Of a stretch of 64,000 nt of DNA, positions 18,946-27,631 are shown one piece after another. The notes under the pieces were generated by a model, which did not search any database, was not told the DNA's origin, and was given only the letters and a program-made list of their open reading frames with translations. Position 1 is the stretch's first letter; every line of letters begins with the position of its first letter. This stretch comes from Desulfobacterales bacterium (GTDB lineage Bacteria; Desulfobacterota; Desulfobacteria; Desulfobacterales; Desulfosalsimonadaceae). The translations under genes and the position numbers were made by a program. The stretch is from NCBI GenBank assembly GCA_007134875.1, contig SLJY01000005.1:17726-81725 (forward strand), given 5' to 3'.

Positions 18946-20312
18946 CCGGTACGGATCCCCGCCAGGTCGCATGCTCCATGCTTGACGCCCTGGATGCCGG
19001 GGGCGGAGAAAGCACCAACCTGGACCGTCTGTTTTCAGATACCTTTAATAATACGCTGCGGCGCATGGACCGCCGGGACCGGAATTTTGTCTATGCGCTG
19101 GTGTACGGCACGTTGAGAACCCGCGGGCGTCTTGACTGGGTCATCGCACATTTCTCCAAAATTCCTGTCCGGAAGATCGAAGGACCCGTATTGAACATCC
19201 TTCGAACAGCATTCTACCAGGTCTTTTATATGGACCGGGTGCCGGAGGCGGCAGCGGTTAACACGGCAGTTGAAAACACAAGGAAAATCGCCGGCAACCA
19301 CGTGGTCCGGTTCGTCAACGGCCTGCTGCGAACGGCGCTTCGGAGCCCGGATCGTATGTGGTGGCCGCAAAGGGAAAACGATCCCTTCCTATGGCTTTCC
19401 GTGGACCAATCGTTTCCAGTGTGGATAATCCGGCGATGGGCGGAGCGCTTCGGGTTCGATGAAACCGTTTCGCTATGCCGCTATCACAACGAGATACCGC
19501 CATTGACGATCCGGACCAATACTCTGAAAGCCGCGCCGGGTGACCTTGCGGCCGCCCTGAAGCCTTACGCCCGCAGGGTGGCGCGCGGCACCCACGCGCC
19601 GGAAAGCTTACGGGTTTACGGACTGAAGCCATCCGTGGACGCGCTTGAACCGTTTCGCAGCGGATTGTTTCACGTGCAGGATGAAGCGGCCCAACTGGTA
19701 TCCCATGTGACCGCTCCCATGCCGGGGGAGCTGGTAATGGACGCCTGCGCCGGATTGGGGGGCAAAACCGCCCATCTTGCGCAGCTTATGAATAACACGG
19801 GCGGGATTGTAGCAGTGGACAACCATGCAACAAGACGCGAAGAGCTGATACAGCAGATGCGGCGTCTGGGGATCACAATCGTAACCCCCCTTGCCCACGA
19901 CCTGGACGAAGGCCCGGTTCCCGGACGGGATGCGTCCTTCGACCGGGTTCAAATCGATGCCCCCTGTTCGGCAACCGGGGTGATCCGGAGAAATCCCGAT
20001 GTCCGGTGGTCGATCCGGGAAACCGATTTCGTTCGCATGGGAAAACGGCAGCTTCGCTTTCTGAAAAACGTTTCAGCTTCTGTTAAGATCGGCGGGGTTC
20101 TTGTGTACGCTGTGTGCTCTATCGAGCCGGAAGAAACGACCGATGTCCGGGATGCGTTTCTGAAGCAGCACCCTGAGTTTGGTGTAAAGCCGTTTTTAGG
20201 GACTGAAGGGATGTTTCCGGGCGCATTGCCGCCGGACGGGGTGGCCTGCTGTCTTCCCCACGTTCACGGAACAGACGGCTTTTATATTGCCGCCTTTACG
20301 AGAAAGGCCTGA
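18942..20312 (+). CDS. rsmB: 16S rRNA (cytosine-967-C5)-methyltransferase
   Basis: 456 residues. The N-terminal NusB-like RNA-binding domain (about 1-150) precedes a Rossmann methyltransferase domain with SAM motif MDACAGLGGKTAHLAQLM near 270, DAPCSATGVIRRNPDVRW near 340 and the catalytic Cys in VYAVCSIEPEET near 390. Start ATG at 18942 overlaps the fmt stop; a longer frame from 18831 lies inside fmt. fmt-rsmB neighbours are common in bacteria. Confidence 0.95.
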   Translation: MTGTDPRQVACSMLDALDAGGGESTNLDRLFSDTFNNTLRRMDRRDRNFVYALVYGTLRTRGRLDWVIAHFSKIPVRKIEGPVLNILRTAFYQVFYMDRVPEAAAVNTAVENTRKIAGNHVVRFVNGLLRTALRSPDRMWWPQRENDPFLWLSVDQSFPVWIIRRWAERFGFDETVSLCRYHNEIPPLTIRTNTLKAAPGDLAAALKPYARRVARGTHAPESLRVYGLKPSVDALEPFRSGLFHVQDEAAQLVSHVTAPMPGELVMDACAGLGGKTAHLAQLMNNTGGIVAVDNHATRREELIQQMRRLGITIVTPLAHDLDEGPVPGRDASFDRVQIDAPCSATGVIRRNPDVRWSIRETDFVRMGKRQLRFLKNVSASVKIGGVLVYAVCSIEPEETTDVRDAFLKQHPEFGVKPFLGTEGMFPGALPPDGVACCLPHVHGTDGFYIAAFTRKA

Positions 20313-20316
20313 GACC

Positions 20317-21273
20317 ATGATACGTTCGGCCTTCAAATTTCTTGCTGCGCTGATTGTCTTCATGGCGGTTGCCGGGGCAAGCGCGTTTTTCACTTTGTCC
20401 TTTTTTATACAGAAAGAGGAATCGGTCGTGGTGCCGGATCTCTCCGGAAAGGACGCGGTTTCGGTGCTGCGGCTGCTGTCCGCACTGGAACTCAATGCGA
20501 AAGTCCGGGGATTTGAATATGACGGCCAGGTTCCCCGGGACCACGTTATTCATCAGTCTCCGGAGCCGGGACGGACCATCAAGAAAGGAAGGGACGTCTC
20601 CCTCGTGTTGTCCAGGGGTTCCCTTTCGGTCGCATTGCCGGATCTCAGGGGGCAGAGCCTCTCCAGGGCCCGGATCATCCTCCACGAAAACGGGCTGGAA
20701 AGCGGGCATACGACCTTCGTATACACACGAGATGCGGATCGCGATAGAATTCTTGCGCAAACCCCGTCGCCCGGGCAAAGCGCGGCCCGTTCATCAACGG
20801 TCGATATGCTGGTCAGCCGCGGTCCGCGGCCCGCAGCATATAAAATGCCGGATGTGGCGGGGCGATTCCTGGATGAAACCATGCTTCTGATCGATGACTA
20901 CAAACTTTTCCTTGACGCGCTCATTCCGGTATACGATAACTCAAAACCGGATAACATGATACTCGGCCAGAATCCCTCGGCGGGACATCGCGTCGAGGAG
21001 GGCGACGGCGTGCGGCTTCGCGTGAACCGGGCGGAAGCGGAAGCCGGAGGCGGACGGGGGGTTGAAGAAAGGTTGTTTACATACCGGCTCGCCCCCGGAT
21101 ACCTCAAGCAGCATGTCCGGCTCGAAATGCGTGTATACGGAATGAACGTCACAATCTACGACGAGTTGATGGGGCCCGGGAAGGAAATCTGGGCCATCGT
21201 CCCCCGGTATGCCAGGGCGGCGGTTTTCCTGTATGTCAACGACGAATTGGTTGCAACGGACTTGTATAATTGA
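20317..21273 (+). CDS. Membrane-anchored PASTA-domain protein
   Basis: 318 residues. One N-terminal membrane segment (FLAALIVFMAVAGASAFFTL) anchors three PASTA repeats facing the periplasm: about residues 32-98 (VVVPDLSGKDAVSVL), 100-170 (VALPDLRGQSLSRAR) and 172-240 (YKMPDVAGRFLDETM). A C-terminal region of about 70 residues follows. PASTA domains bind peptidoglycan fragments or related ligands in Ser/Thr kinases and penicillin-binding proteins, but no kinase or transpeptidase domain is fused here. ATG at 20317 has AAAGG about 9 bases upstream. It sits between rsmB and rpe with small gaps and is probably co-transcribed. Confidence 0.85.
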   Translation: MIRSAFKFLAALIVFMAVAGASAFFTLSFFIQKEESVVVPDLSGKDAVSVLRLLSALELNAKVRGFEYDGQVPRDHVIHQSPEPGRTIKKGRDVSLVLSRGSLSVALPDLRGQSLSRARIILHENGLESGHTTFVYTRDADRDRILAQTPSPGQSAARSSTVDMLVSRGPRPAAYKMPDVAGRFLDETMLLIDDYKLFLDALIPVYDNSKPDNMILGQNPSAGHRVEEGDGVRLRVNRAEAEAGGGRGVEERLFTYRLAPGYLKQHVRLEMRVYGMNVTIYDELMGPGKEIWAIVPRYARAAVFLYVNDELVATDLYN

Positions 21274-21301
21274 GAATTTGCTGCAAGGAAACGAATTGGT
21301 T

Positions 21302-21955
21302 ATGAAGCTGATTGCCCCATCCATACTATCGGCCGATTTCAGCCGCCTGGGAGACGATATCCAGGCCGTTGAGCGCGCCGGTGCCGACTGGATACACATC
21401 GATGTCATGGACGGCCATTTTGTCCCCAATATCACCATCGGTCCCCTGGTGGCTGAAGCCGTCAACCGGGTGACGAACCTGCCCCTGGACGTTCATTTGA
21501 TGATCGAGGCCCCGGACCGCTACATTCCCGCGTTCGCCGAAGCAGGCGCGGACTGGATATCCATCCATGCCGAGACATGTCCCCACTTGCACCGGACGCT
21601 TTCGCTGATCCGCGACCAGGGCGCCCGTCCGGGCGTAGCCCTCAATCCGGCAACGCCTCTTTCCGCCCTGGAATGGGTTATGGAACACATCGATTATGTC
21701 CTGATCATGAGCGTCAACCCGGGGTTTGGGGGGCAGTCCTTTATCCCCCAAAGCCTGGAGCGTATCCGCGTTGTTCGTGAAATGGCCGCGGCCAGGAACC
21801 CGGAACTGCTCATCCAGGTCGACGGGGGGGTAAACGGAAAAACGATCCGGGATATTTCCGATGCCGGCACAGACTGTTTCGTCGCAGGTTCGGCGATTTT
21901 CGGAAAAGACAACTACGCCGCCGTGATCGCGGAAATGAAAGCCCTGCTGGAATAA
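21302..21955 (+). CDS. rpe: Ribulose-phosphate 3-epimerase
   Basis: 217 residues. It interconverts ribulose-5-phosphate and xylulose-5-phosphate in the pentose phosphate route. Motifs: APSILSADFSRLGDD at the N-terminus, HIDVMDGHFVPNITIGP with the catalytic Asp and metal His near 35, HLMIEAP near 65, MSVNPGFGGQSFIP near 140 and VDGGV with the second Asp near 175. ATG at 21302 is the conventional start, but a TTG two codons upstream at 21296 is better spaced from AAGGAA. Confidence 0.95.
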   Translation: MKLIAPSILSADFSRLGDDIQAVERAGADWIHIDVMDGHFVPNITIGPLVAEAVNRVTNLPLDVHLMIEAPDRYIPAFAEAGADWISIHAETCPHLHRTLSLIRDQGARPGVALNPATPLSALEWVMEHIDYVLIMSVNPGFGGQSFIPQSLERIRVVREMAAARNPELLIQVDGGVNGKTIRDISDAGTDCFVAGSAIFGKDNYAAVIAEMKALLE

Positions 21956-21964
21956 ACCCGCATC

Positions 21965-22028
21965 GCGCAATCCTTGATCTTGCACTTTTTGCAAAGCCGT
22001 CAGCTCGCGGCTTTTTACGAGTGCATCA
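21965..22028 (+). repeat. Family A element, right-end copy (A5)
   Basis: CCTTGATCTTGCACTTTTTG, CAAAGCCGTCAGCTCGCGGC and TTTTTACGAGTGCATCAG. AAAGCCG and CGGCTTTTT form a terminator-like hairpin after rpe on the plus strand. It ends 20 bases before the aroQ start. Confidence 0.8.
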
Positions 22029-22048
22029 GTTTTCGGGAAATTCGGAAA

Positions 22049-22504
22049 ATGGACAAAAAGAAAATCCTGGTCATTCACGGACCCAACCTGAATATGCTGG
22101 GCCAACGGGAGGTCGGGCATTACGGCGCCGAAACCATCGACGATATCAACCGGCGGATTGCCGAAAAAGCGACGGCAGAAGGTTTGATAGTCGATTTTTT
22201 CCAGTCCAACAGCGAAGGCCGGATCGTCGACAGGATCCAGTCCGCCATCGGGGAATTCGACGGGCTGATCATCAATCCGGCCGCCTACACGCATACTTCC
22301 GTGGCGATCCGGGATGCGGTTTTGCTCCTTGACATTCCCGTGGTGGAAATCCACCTGTCCAATATCGATAAACGGGAGGCTTTCCGGCATCGCTCCCTGA
22401 TCGCCGATGTGGTTTCCGGGAGAATATCCGGCTTCGGCGGGAAGGGATACCTGCTGGCCATTGATGCGGTGGCGGATGCATTAACCAACGCAGACAGGAA
22501 ATGA
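22049..22504 (+). CDS. aroQ: Type II 3-dehydroquinate dehydratase
   Basis: 151 residues, typical of the dodecameric class II enzyme of the shikimate pathway. HGPNLNMLGQREVGHYG holds the active-site Asn and Tyr, IINPAAYTHTSVAIRDAV near 78 the second conserved block, and VEIHLSNIDKREAFRHRS near 100 the catalytic His. ATG at 22049 is at the family's N-terminus; the frame continues upstream to 21974 only because the family A element is open in that frame. Confidence 0.95.
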   Translation: MDKKKILVIHGPNLNMLGQREVGHYGAETIDDINRRIAEKATAEGLIVDFFQSNSEGRIVDRIQSAIGEFDGLIINPAAYTHTSVAIRDAVLLLDIPVVEIHLSNIDKREAFRHRSLIADVVSGRISGFGGKGYLLAIDAVADALTNADRK

Positions 22505-22517
22505 AAGGGATAGCCGG

Positions 22518-24029
22518 ATGAACCGCGTCGTCTATCCCGCCGTGGTCCTGGCCGCAGGGCTCGCGGCATCCCAGGCGCTTTTTTTTCTGCTCGTTTATGC
22601 CTCCAACGTCAGGCTTCATGCAGCCATGGCAGCACTGGACGGCGCGGGGTACATGATCGTCCCCAATTCAAACGCGCTTGGCTCCCTGAAAGCCTTTTTC
22701 CCCGCTTTTGCCGGGGCCCTGTTTTTCACGTTCACCATCGGTGCCGGGCTGTCCCTGGCCGCAATGGCGGGCGCATGGCTCTATGGCCGAGCATTTAGAA
22801 GCCGAAGGCGTTTCGGCTTTTTTCTGTCCGCACTATGGATTGTCGCCATAGCCGCCGTGAACAAGGATGGTTTTTTCGCAGCCGGAAGCCTGGCGTTTAT
22901 ACTGATACCGCCTTTTGTTTTTTTCCTGTGTATCCGGTTGATGCCGGCCGAAGCCCCACCCATGGGCCGGCTTGCCCTGGCGATCCAAATGGCGGCGGTG
23001 CTCCTGGTGGCGCTTTTCTGGCTGCCCAAAGCGGACGATTCCGTTTTCATCGATATCCGGGACAGGCTTTTGCTGAGCAACCCGGCAGGTGCGGCCATCA
23101 ACGATTTTTATTACCGGTATACGCTGTATCCCGCAAAGCTGATCAAAACCCCGTCGCAGAAGCTCATGGTCCCGGCATGCACCGACGGAATCGGCGACCC
23201 GGATCTGCAAAAGCGCGTAAAAAAAGCCCTGTCAGCCCATGACTTCCTTCCTGTTTCCGAAAACCGGGTATGCGCGGTGCATATATCGATGGAGGAGGGC
23301 CGCCTTTTACTGTCCGGTCCGGGCAGAACCCTGCTGGAAACAACACCGGCATCTTTTCTGGAGGCACCCGGCCGGGCGCTCGCCTCGTTTTCCCGGTTAT
23401 CCGATGCCGGCGGGATATTCCGGAAAGCAACCTATATCAATCTGTTTACCGCCCTTCCGCTGTCCCTTTTCATTTTGCTCCATGGCGTTATAATACCGGC
23501 GCTGTTTCCGGTGCGCCAGGTGTTTTACCGGCACATGCTGGCTTCCGCACTGTGTCTTTTGATCGGCGTGGCCGCGGGTGCGGCCATGTATACCGGGTCG
23601 GATCCAACCCCGGAGACCCCAGAAGAAATCCGGGCGGGACTCGCATCCGGTGACTGGCGAAAACAACGTGATGCACTCCGGGCGATTATCGATCACCGGA
23701 TGGATCCCATGCGTTACGGGATAGACGATCGCCTGGCCTTTGGCGGTTCGGTGGCGCTGCGTTACTGGTATGCCGCATCATTGGGATGGAGCCGGCATCC
23801 GGCGGCATATGATCTGCTTTTGGAGATGGCCGACGATCCGCACCCGAACGTGGCGTGCATGGCGTACGCCAGCCTTGGACGCCTGGGCGATCCCCGGGCG
23901 AAAGAAGAAATCCGGGAGCGCATCGACAGAATCGGGCATTGGTATGTTCAATGGTATGCGTATCAATCCATGAGGCGTCTGGGATGGGCACAGGAACAAT
24001 TCGTTACGAACCGCGACCCCTCGCGGTAA
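22518..24029 (+). CDS. Polytopic membrane protein with C-terminal HEAT-like domain, unknown function
   Basis: 503 residues. I do not recognise a named family. About six hydrophobic segments are visible: near residues 5-28, 60-85, 95-115, 120-140, 155-172 and 310-360. A soluble part (about 180-300) lies between them, and the last 130 residues (PEEIRAGLASGDWRKQRDAL onward, with a PHPNVACMAYASLGRLGDPR unit) look like HEAT repeats, which bind proteins. The last 46 bases overlap the CPBP protease gene, so the two are likely made together and may act together in the inner membrane. Confidence 0.75.
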   Translation: MNRVVYPAVVLAAGLAASQALFFLLVYASNVRLHAAMAALDGAGYMIVPNSNALGSLKAFFPAFAGALFFTFTIGAGLSLAAMAGAWLYGRAFRSRRRFGFFLSALWIVAIAAVNKDGFFAAGSLAFILIPPFVFFLCIRLMPAEAPPMGRLALAIQMAAVLLVALFWLPKADDSVFIDIRDRLLLSNPAGAAINDFYYRYTLYPAKLIKTPSQKLMVPACTDGIGDPDLQKRVKKALSAHDFLPVSENRVCAVHISMEEGRLLLSGPGRTLLETTPASFLEAPGRALASFSRLSDAGGIFRKATYINLFTALPLSLFILLHGVIIPALFPVRQVFYRHMLASALCLLIGVAAGAAMYTGSDPTPETPEEIRAGLASGDWRKQRDALRAIIDHRMDPMRYGIDDRLAFGGSVALRYWYAASLGWSRHPAAYDLLLEMADDPHPNVACMAYASLGRLGDPRAKEEIRERIDRIGHWYVQWYAYQSMRRLGWAQEQFVTNRDPSR

Positions 24030-24622
24030 CCCTTATTGGTGTTGCCGCGCTGGAGCTGGTTGCAATGGGGGGGCCGGCGGCGGATCCCTATGCAATCACA
24101 GGGGTTGTGCGGACGCTTCAGCTGTTTTTCATCATGGGGATCACGGTCTGGTTTGTAAACGATGCCGCCATTGCCGGACTTTCCTTCGCCGGGCTTCGGC
24201 AGGGCCTGAAAAGGGGGCTGATTTGGTCCGCGGTATTCGGGGGGGCAGCGGCGGCCGCGGGTGCCGCCCTGGCCCTGGCCGGGTATGACCCCTTCGCCAT
24301 GATCGGGATCCGGCTGCCTTCAGGCATTCGGCAAATCGTCGTTTTCGTCCTGGTGGCCGCTTTTATCGGCCCTTTTGCCGAGGAGTTGTTCTTCCGCGGC
24401 GTCCTCTACGGCTTCCTGCGGCGTTTCGGCGTTGTCGCAGCGATCATTGGCAGCAGCGCGCTTTTCGTGGCCGCACATCTTTCCGGCGGCATCGCCCTCA
24501 CCCACGCACTCGGTGCCCTGGTATTCGCGGCGGCTTATGAATATGAAAAAAACATCTGGGTGCCGGTTGTCATTCATGTTCTCGGCAACCTGGCACTGTT
24601 TTCCACGGCCCTTTTACCCTAA
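23984..24622 (+). CDS. CPBP-family intramembrane metalloprotease
   Basis: 212 residues with about six membrane helices. The three CPBP motifs are intact: FAEELFFRGVLYG (EExxxR) near residue 130, FVAAHLSGG (FxxxH) near 160 and HVLGN (HxxxN/B) near 200. Members relate to Rce1-type proteases and are linked to protein maturation or bacteriocin immunity; the substrate here is unknown. ATG at 23984 is preceded by GAGG and starts inside the previous gene; the longer frame from 23855 is its shadow. Confidence 0.88.
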   Translation: MGTGTIRYEPRPLAVTLIGVAALELVAMGGPAADPYAITGVVRTLQLFFIMGITVWFVNDAAIAGLSFAGLRQGLKRGLIWSAVFGGAAAAAGAALALAGYDPFAMIGIRLPSGIRQIVVFVLVAAFIGPFAEELFFRGVLYGFLRRFGVVAAIIGSSALFVAAHLSGGIALTHALGALVFAAAYEYEKNIWVPVVIHVLGNLALFSTALLP

Positions 24623-24679
24623 ACACCGCCCCGGTTTTATGCGCTTCCTTACGTGAGCACATCCTATGCCAATGTAGCT

Positions 24680-24727
24680 TATAGATTGCGCGCAGGCGCG
24701 GATGTTGGATTTTTTACGAAACCGTCA
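24680..24727 (-). repeat. Family A element, left-end copy (A6)
   Basis: Reverse orientation: GATGTTGGATTTTTTACGAA then ACCGTCA, the complement of the left end TGACGGCTTCGTAAAAAGTC. It stops one base before the asd stop codon. Confidence 0.7.
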
Positions 24728-24728
24728 A

Positions 24729-25838
24729 TTACCGGTTTTTCAGAATGCCCAGCATCCTTCGCACCGGTTCCGCTGCGCCCCACAGGAGCTGGTCCCCCAC
24801 GGTGAATACCCCGAGATAGTGATCGCCCATGTTGAGTTTGCGGATCCGGCCCACGGGAATCCCTAACATGCCAGTCACCGCCGCCGGGGTCAGTGATTTC
24901 AGGGAGTCCTCTTTGGTGTTGGGAACGACCCGGACCCATTCGTTTGCGCTTTGTATCAGGTCTTCGATTTCATCCACCGGGATGTCTTTTGTCAACTTGA
25001 TGGTCATGGCCTGGCTGTGGCACCGCATGGCGCCGATGCGGACACAGATGCCATCGATAGGGACCGGGGGTCGGGAATCCAGAATCTTGTTGGTTTCCGC
25101 AAATCCCTTCCACTCTTCCCGGGTCTGCCCGTTTTCCATTTTGGCATCGATCCAGGGAAGCAGGCTTCCGGCAAGCGGGGCACCGAACTGTCCGGTTTCA
25201 AAAGTATCCGAGTTCATGGTTTCCAGTACGTTGCGATCAAGGGCAAGGATTCCGGTTGCCGGATCTGAAAGCAGCTTTTCAGCGTTATGCCCGATCCCGG
25301 CCATCTGGGCCACCAGTTCCCGCATGTTTTTCGCGCCGGCCCCGGATGCCGCCTGGTATGTCATGGAGGTCATCCATTCGATATATCCCTTGCGGAAAAG
25401 TGCGCCGATGGCCATGAGCATCAGGCTGACCGTGCAGTTTCCGCCGATGAAATCCAGAACGCCGCGCTGCAGGGCCTTGTCGATCACCGCCCGGTTGACG
25501 GGATCAAGCACGATCACGCTGTCGTCATTCATACGAAGAGCGGATGCGGCGTCGATCCAGTATCCTTTCCAGCCGTTTTGACGGAGCGCCGGATGGACCT
25601 TTTTGGTATAATCGCTTCCCTGGCAGGTCAGAACGATGTCCATACCGGAAAGAAATTCAATATCCAGCGCGTCCGCTACGAGAGGAACATCCAAGCCGAT
25701 ATCAGGCGCTTTTTCCCCTGCCTGGGACGTTGAAGCAAAAAACGGTTCGATTCCAACGAAATCGTTTTCCGATATCATCCGCTCCACGAGCACGGACCCC
25801 ACCATGCCCCTGTATCCGATCAATGCGACTTTCTGCAT
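24729..25838 (-). CDS. asd: Aspartate-semialdehyde dehydrogenase
   Basis: 369 residues, matching the longer proteobacterial form. It reduces aspartyl phosphate to the semialdehyde for lysine/diaminopimelate, threonine and methionine synthesis. VALIGYRGMVGSVLVERM is the NADP site, GGNCTVSLML near residue 132 holds the catalytic Cys, and VRIGAMRCHSQAMTIKL near 270 the catalytic His. ATG at 25838 starts the conserved N-terminus. It stands alone, convergent with the CPBP gene and divergent from gspF. Confidence 0.96.
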   Translation of the reverse strand: MQKVALIGYRGMVGSVLVERMISENDFVGIEPFFASTSQAGEKAPDIGLDVPLVADALDIEFLSGMDIVLTCQGSDYTKKVHPALRQNGWKGYWIDAASALRMNDDSVIVLDPVNRAVIDKALQRGVLDFIGGNCTVSLMLMAIGALFRKGYIEWMTSMTYQAASGAGAKNMRELVAQMAGIGHNAEKLLSDPATGILALDRNVLETMNSDTFETGQFGAPLAGSLLPWIDAKMENGQTREEWKGFAETNKILDSRPPVPIDGICVRIGAMRCHSQAMTIKLTKDIPVDEIEDLIQSANEWVRVVPNTKEDSLKSLTPAAVTGMLGIPVGRIRKLNMGDHYLGVFTVGDQLLWGAAEPVRRMLGILKNR

Positions 25839-25888
25839 TTTTTATTAACCCCATTGGTTGCGAATTGTTGAAACGTCAATGCTGACGA

Positions 25889-25940
25889 ACCCGTAAAAAG
25901 TCGCGATCCGACGGCTTTGTAAAAAGTTCAAGATCAAGGC
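25889..25940 (-). repeat. Family A element, right-end copy (A7)
   Basis: CCCGTAAAAAGTCGCGATCC, GACGGCTTTGTAAAAAGTTC and AAGATCAAGG, the reverse complement of the consensus right end. Opposite in orientation to A8 across gspF. Confidence 0.85.
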
Positions 25941-26083
25941 AAACCTGAAAACCACTTGGATCAGGCCCCATCAATGTCCGGGAGATCCGTCGGGAAATCC
26001 GGTCATTTTATTGTAGACGAATGCCCCGTAAATATTATACAAATAGCCGTAAGCTCCTAAACTCAACGATTTTCAGGTTTGCC
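25938..26083. repeat. 146-bp segment bounded by 14-bp perfect inverted repeats
   Basis: GGCAAACCTGAAAA at 25938-25951 is the exact complement of TTTTCAGGTTTGCC at 26070-26083. The right arm and its flank (CAACGATTTTCAGGTTTGCC, GCAGATACGAGG) recur with changes at 33719-33753. Confidence 0.6.
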
Positions 26084-26174
26084 GCAGATACGAGGAACTT
26101 TAATACAGACTGCCCATATATACAGGCATTTCCATATGCCTGTCAACTCCCGGATAAAAGCATAGAACAAAATC

Positions 26175-27404
26175 ATGCCCATTTATGAATACAAGGCTTT
26201 CAACGTCAAGGGAAAATCCGTCACCGATATCATCGATGCGGAAAGCCCGGCAAGCGCGCGCCAGAAGCTTCGTTCCGCCCGCATCTATCCGGTTTCCATC
26301 CGGGAGGTCTACGATACGGCATCAAAAAAACAAAAACGGCTGAGCGACTTTCTGCAGTCGTTTTCCTCCCGGGTGAGCCCTGCGGAGCTGGCCATGATCA
26401 CAAGACAACTGGCAACGCTTCTGGGTGCCGGCTTTCCGCTGGTATCGGCACTCTATACGCTGATCCCCCAATCCCGATCCAGCGCCCTGAAGCGGGTGCT
26501 CTCACAAATCAAGGACGCCATCGAGGAGGGCTCGTCCTTTGCCGGAGCCCTTTCCCAGTATCCGGATATCTTTTCCGATATATACGTCAACATGGTTCGA
26601 TCCGGGGAGAGCTCCGGGACGCTGGAAATTGTTTTGAACCGGCTGGCGGATATCAGCGAGCGGCAACAGGCATTGAGCCACAAGATCAAATCCGCAATGG
26701 CCTACCCTATCCTGATGTCTTTCGTTGGGACTGCGATTCTTGTATTCCTTCTGACATACATTGTTCCGACCATTACTACCATGTTCGAAGACATGGATCA
26801 GGTGCTGCCCCTTCCGACGGTTATCCTCATTGCGGTCAGTGAATACCTGAAAACTTACTGGTGGGTGATTCTGGGTGCCGGTGCTGTCACATTGTTCGCA
26901 TTCAAACGATTCGTCAAAACCGAAAAAGGGGCTTACTGGTACGATCGCATGGTTTTATCTCTCCCGCTTGTGGGGTCCCTTCGCCGGAAACTGGCCGTGG
27001 GTCGTTTTTCGAGAACCCTTGGATCCCTGCTGGAAAACGGGGTTTCCCTGATGGCGGCTTTGGGGATCGTTAAAAACGTCGTCGGAAACCGCCTGTTTGC
27101 GGATTCTATCGAATCGGCCGCCGCAAACGTGGAAAAGGGGGGAAACCTTTCGGACGCCTTGGGTGAATCCAATCTTTTTCCCAATATCTGCATCCAGATG
27201 ACCCAGGTTGGTGAGAACAGCGGGGAGCTGGAAACCATGCTCGGGAAAGTGGCGGACATTTACGAAAAGGAAGCCGAAAATACAATCTCCGCCATGACAT
27301 CCATGCTGGAGCCCCTTATTATCCTATTCATGGCCGTCATTATCGGGTTCATTGTTCTGGCCATATGTCTGCCCATATTCGAGATGAATATGATGGTGGG
27401 ATAA
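26175..27404 (+). CDS. gspF: Type II secretion inner membrane platform protein GspF
   Basis: 409 residues, full length. It is the polytopic platform protein that couples the GspE ATPase to pseudopilus assembly. It starts MPIYEYKAFNVKGKSVTDII as the family does, has two T2SSF repeats (about residues 70-195 and 275-395) and three membrane helices (around 170, 225 and 385). All other gsp genes here are on the minus strand, ending with gspE at 28876; gspF, normally next to gspE, is on the opposite strand and is bracketed by family A repeats in opposite orientation. Confidence 0.96.
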   Translation: MPIYEYKAFNVKGKSVTDIIDAESPASARQKLRSARIYPVSIREVYDTASKKQKRLSDFLQSFSSRVSPAELAMITRQLATLLGAGFPLVSALYTLIPQSRSSALKRVLSQIKDAIEEGSSFAGALSQYPDIFSDIYVNMVRSGESSGTLEIVLNRLADISERQQALSHKIKSAMAYPILMSFVGTAILVFLLTYIVPTITTMFEDMDQVLPLPTVILIAVSEYLKTYWWVILGAGAVTLFAFKRFVKTEKGAYWYDRMVLSLPLVGSLRRKLAVGRFSRTLGSLLENGVSLMAALGIVKNVVGNRLFADSIESAAANVEKGGNLSDALGESNLFPNICIQMTQVGENSGELETMLGKVADIYEKEAENTISAMTSMLEPLIILFMAVIIGFIVLAICLPIFEMNMMVG

Positions 27405-27434
27405 AGGTGACGGCTTTTTACGAGCTGTTATGTT

Positions 27435-27605
27435 TGACGGCTTTATAAAAAGTCCAATATCTGCGTTACGCGCGATTTCTCAGAATTTGCGACTTACGCC
27501 TTGTAAACATACACGTACGCCAAGTACTCTGTATTCTTTGAAATCGCGCAAGCCTTGATCTTGAACTTTTTACAAAGCCGTCAGATCGAGACTTTTTACG
27601 AGTGC
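27435..27605 (+). repeat. Family A element, full-length copy (A8)
   Basis: Left inverted end TGACGGCTTTATAAAAAGT (27435-27453) and right end ACTTTTTACAAAGCCGTCA (27565-27583) differ at one of 19 positions when compared as inverted repeats; the core is 149 bp. The tail GACTTTTTACGAG follows, and a similar GCTTTTTACGAG lies just before the left end (27413-27424). The core is nearly identical to A11. Confidence 0.9.
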
Positions 27606-27631
27606 AGCATGTTTTTAAACCAGAAAGGCCT

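Larger units (their letters stand above)
25839..26174. other. Gap between asd and gspF
   Basis: It holds a reverse family A end (25889-25940), a 14-bp inverted pair (25938-25951 with 26070-26083) and a hairpin (26118-26141, ACAGGCAT/ATGCCTGT) before gspF. No gene supported. Confidence 0.6.

Noticed and set aside
17998..18972. 324-codon minus-strand open frame opposite fmt
   Set aside because: fmt has all catalytic motifs; the opposite frame shows none.
21326..22390. 354-codon minus-strand open frame across rpe and aroQ
   Set aside because: It spans two intact genes and a family A element, which no real gene would do.
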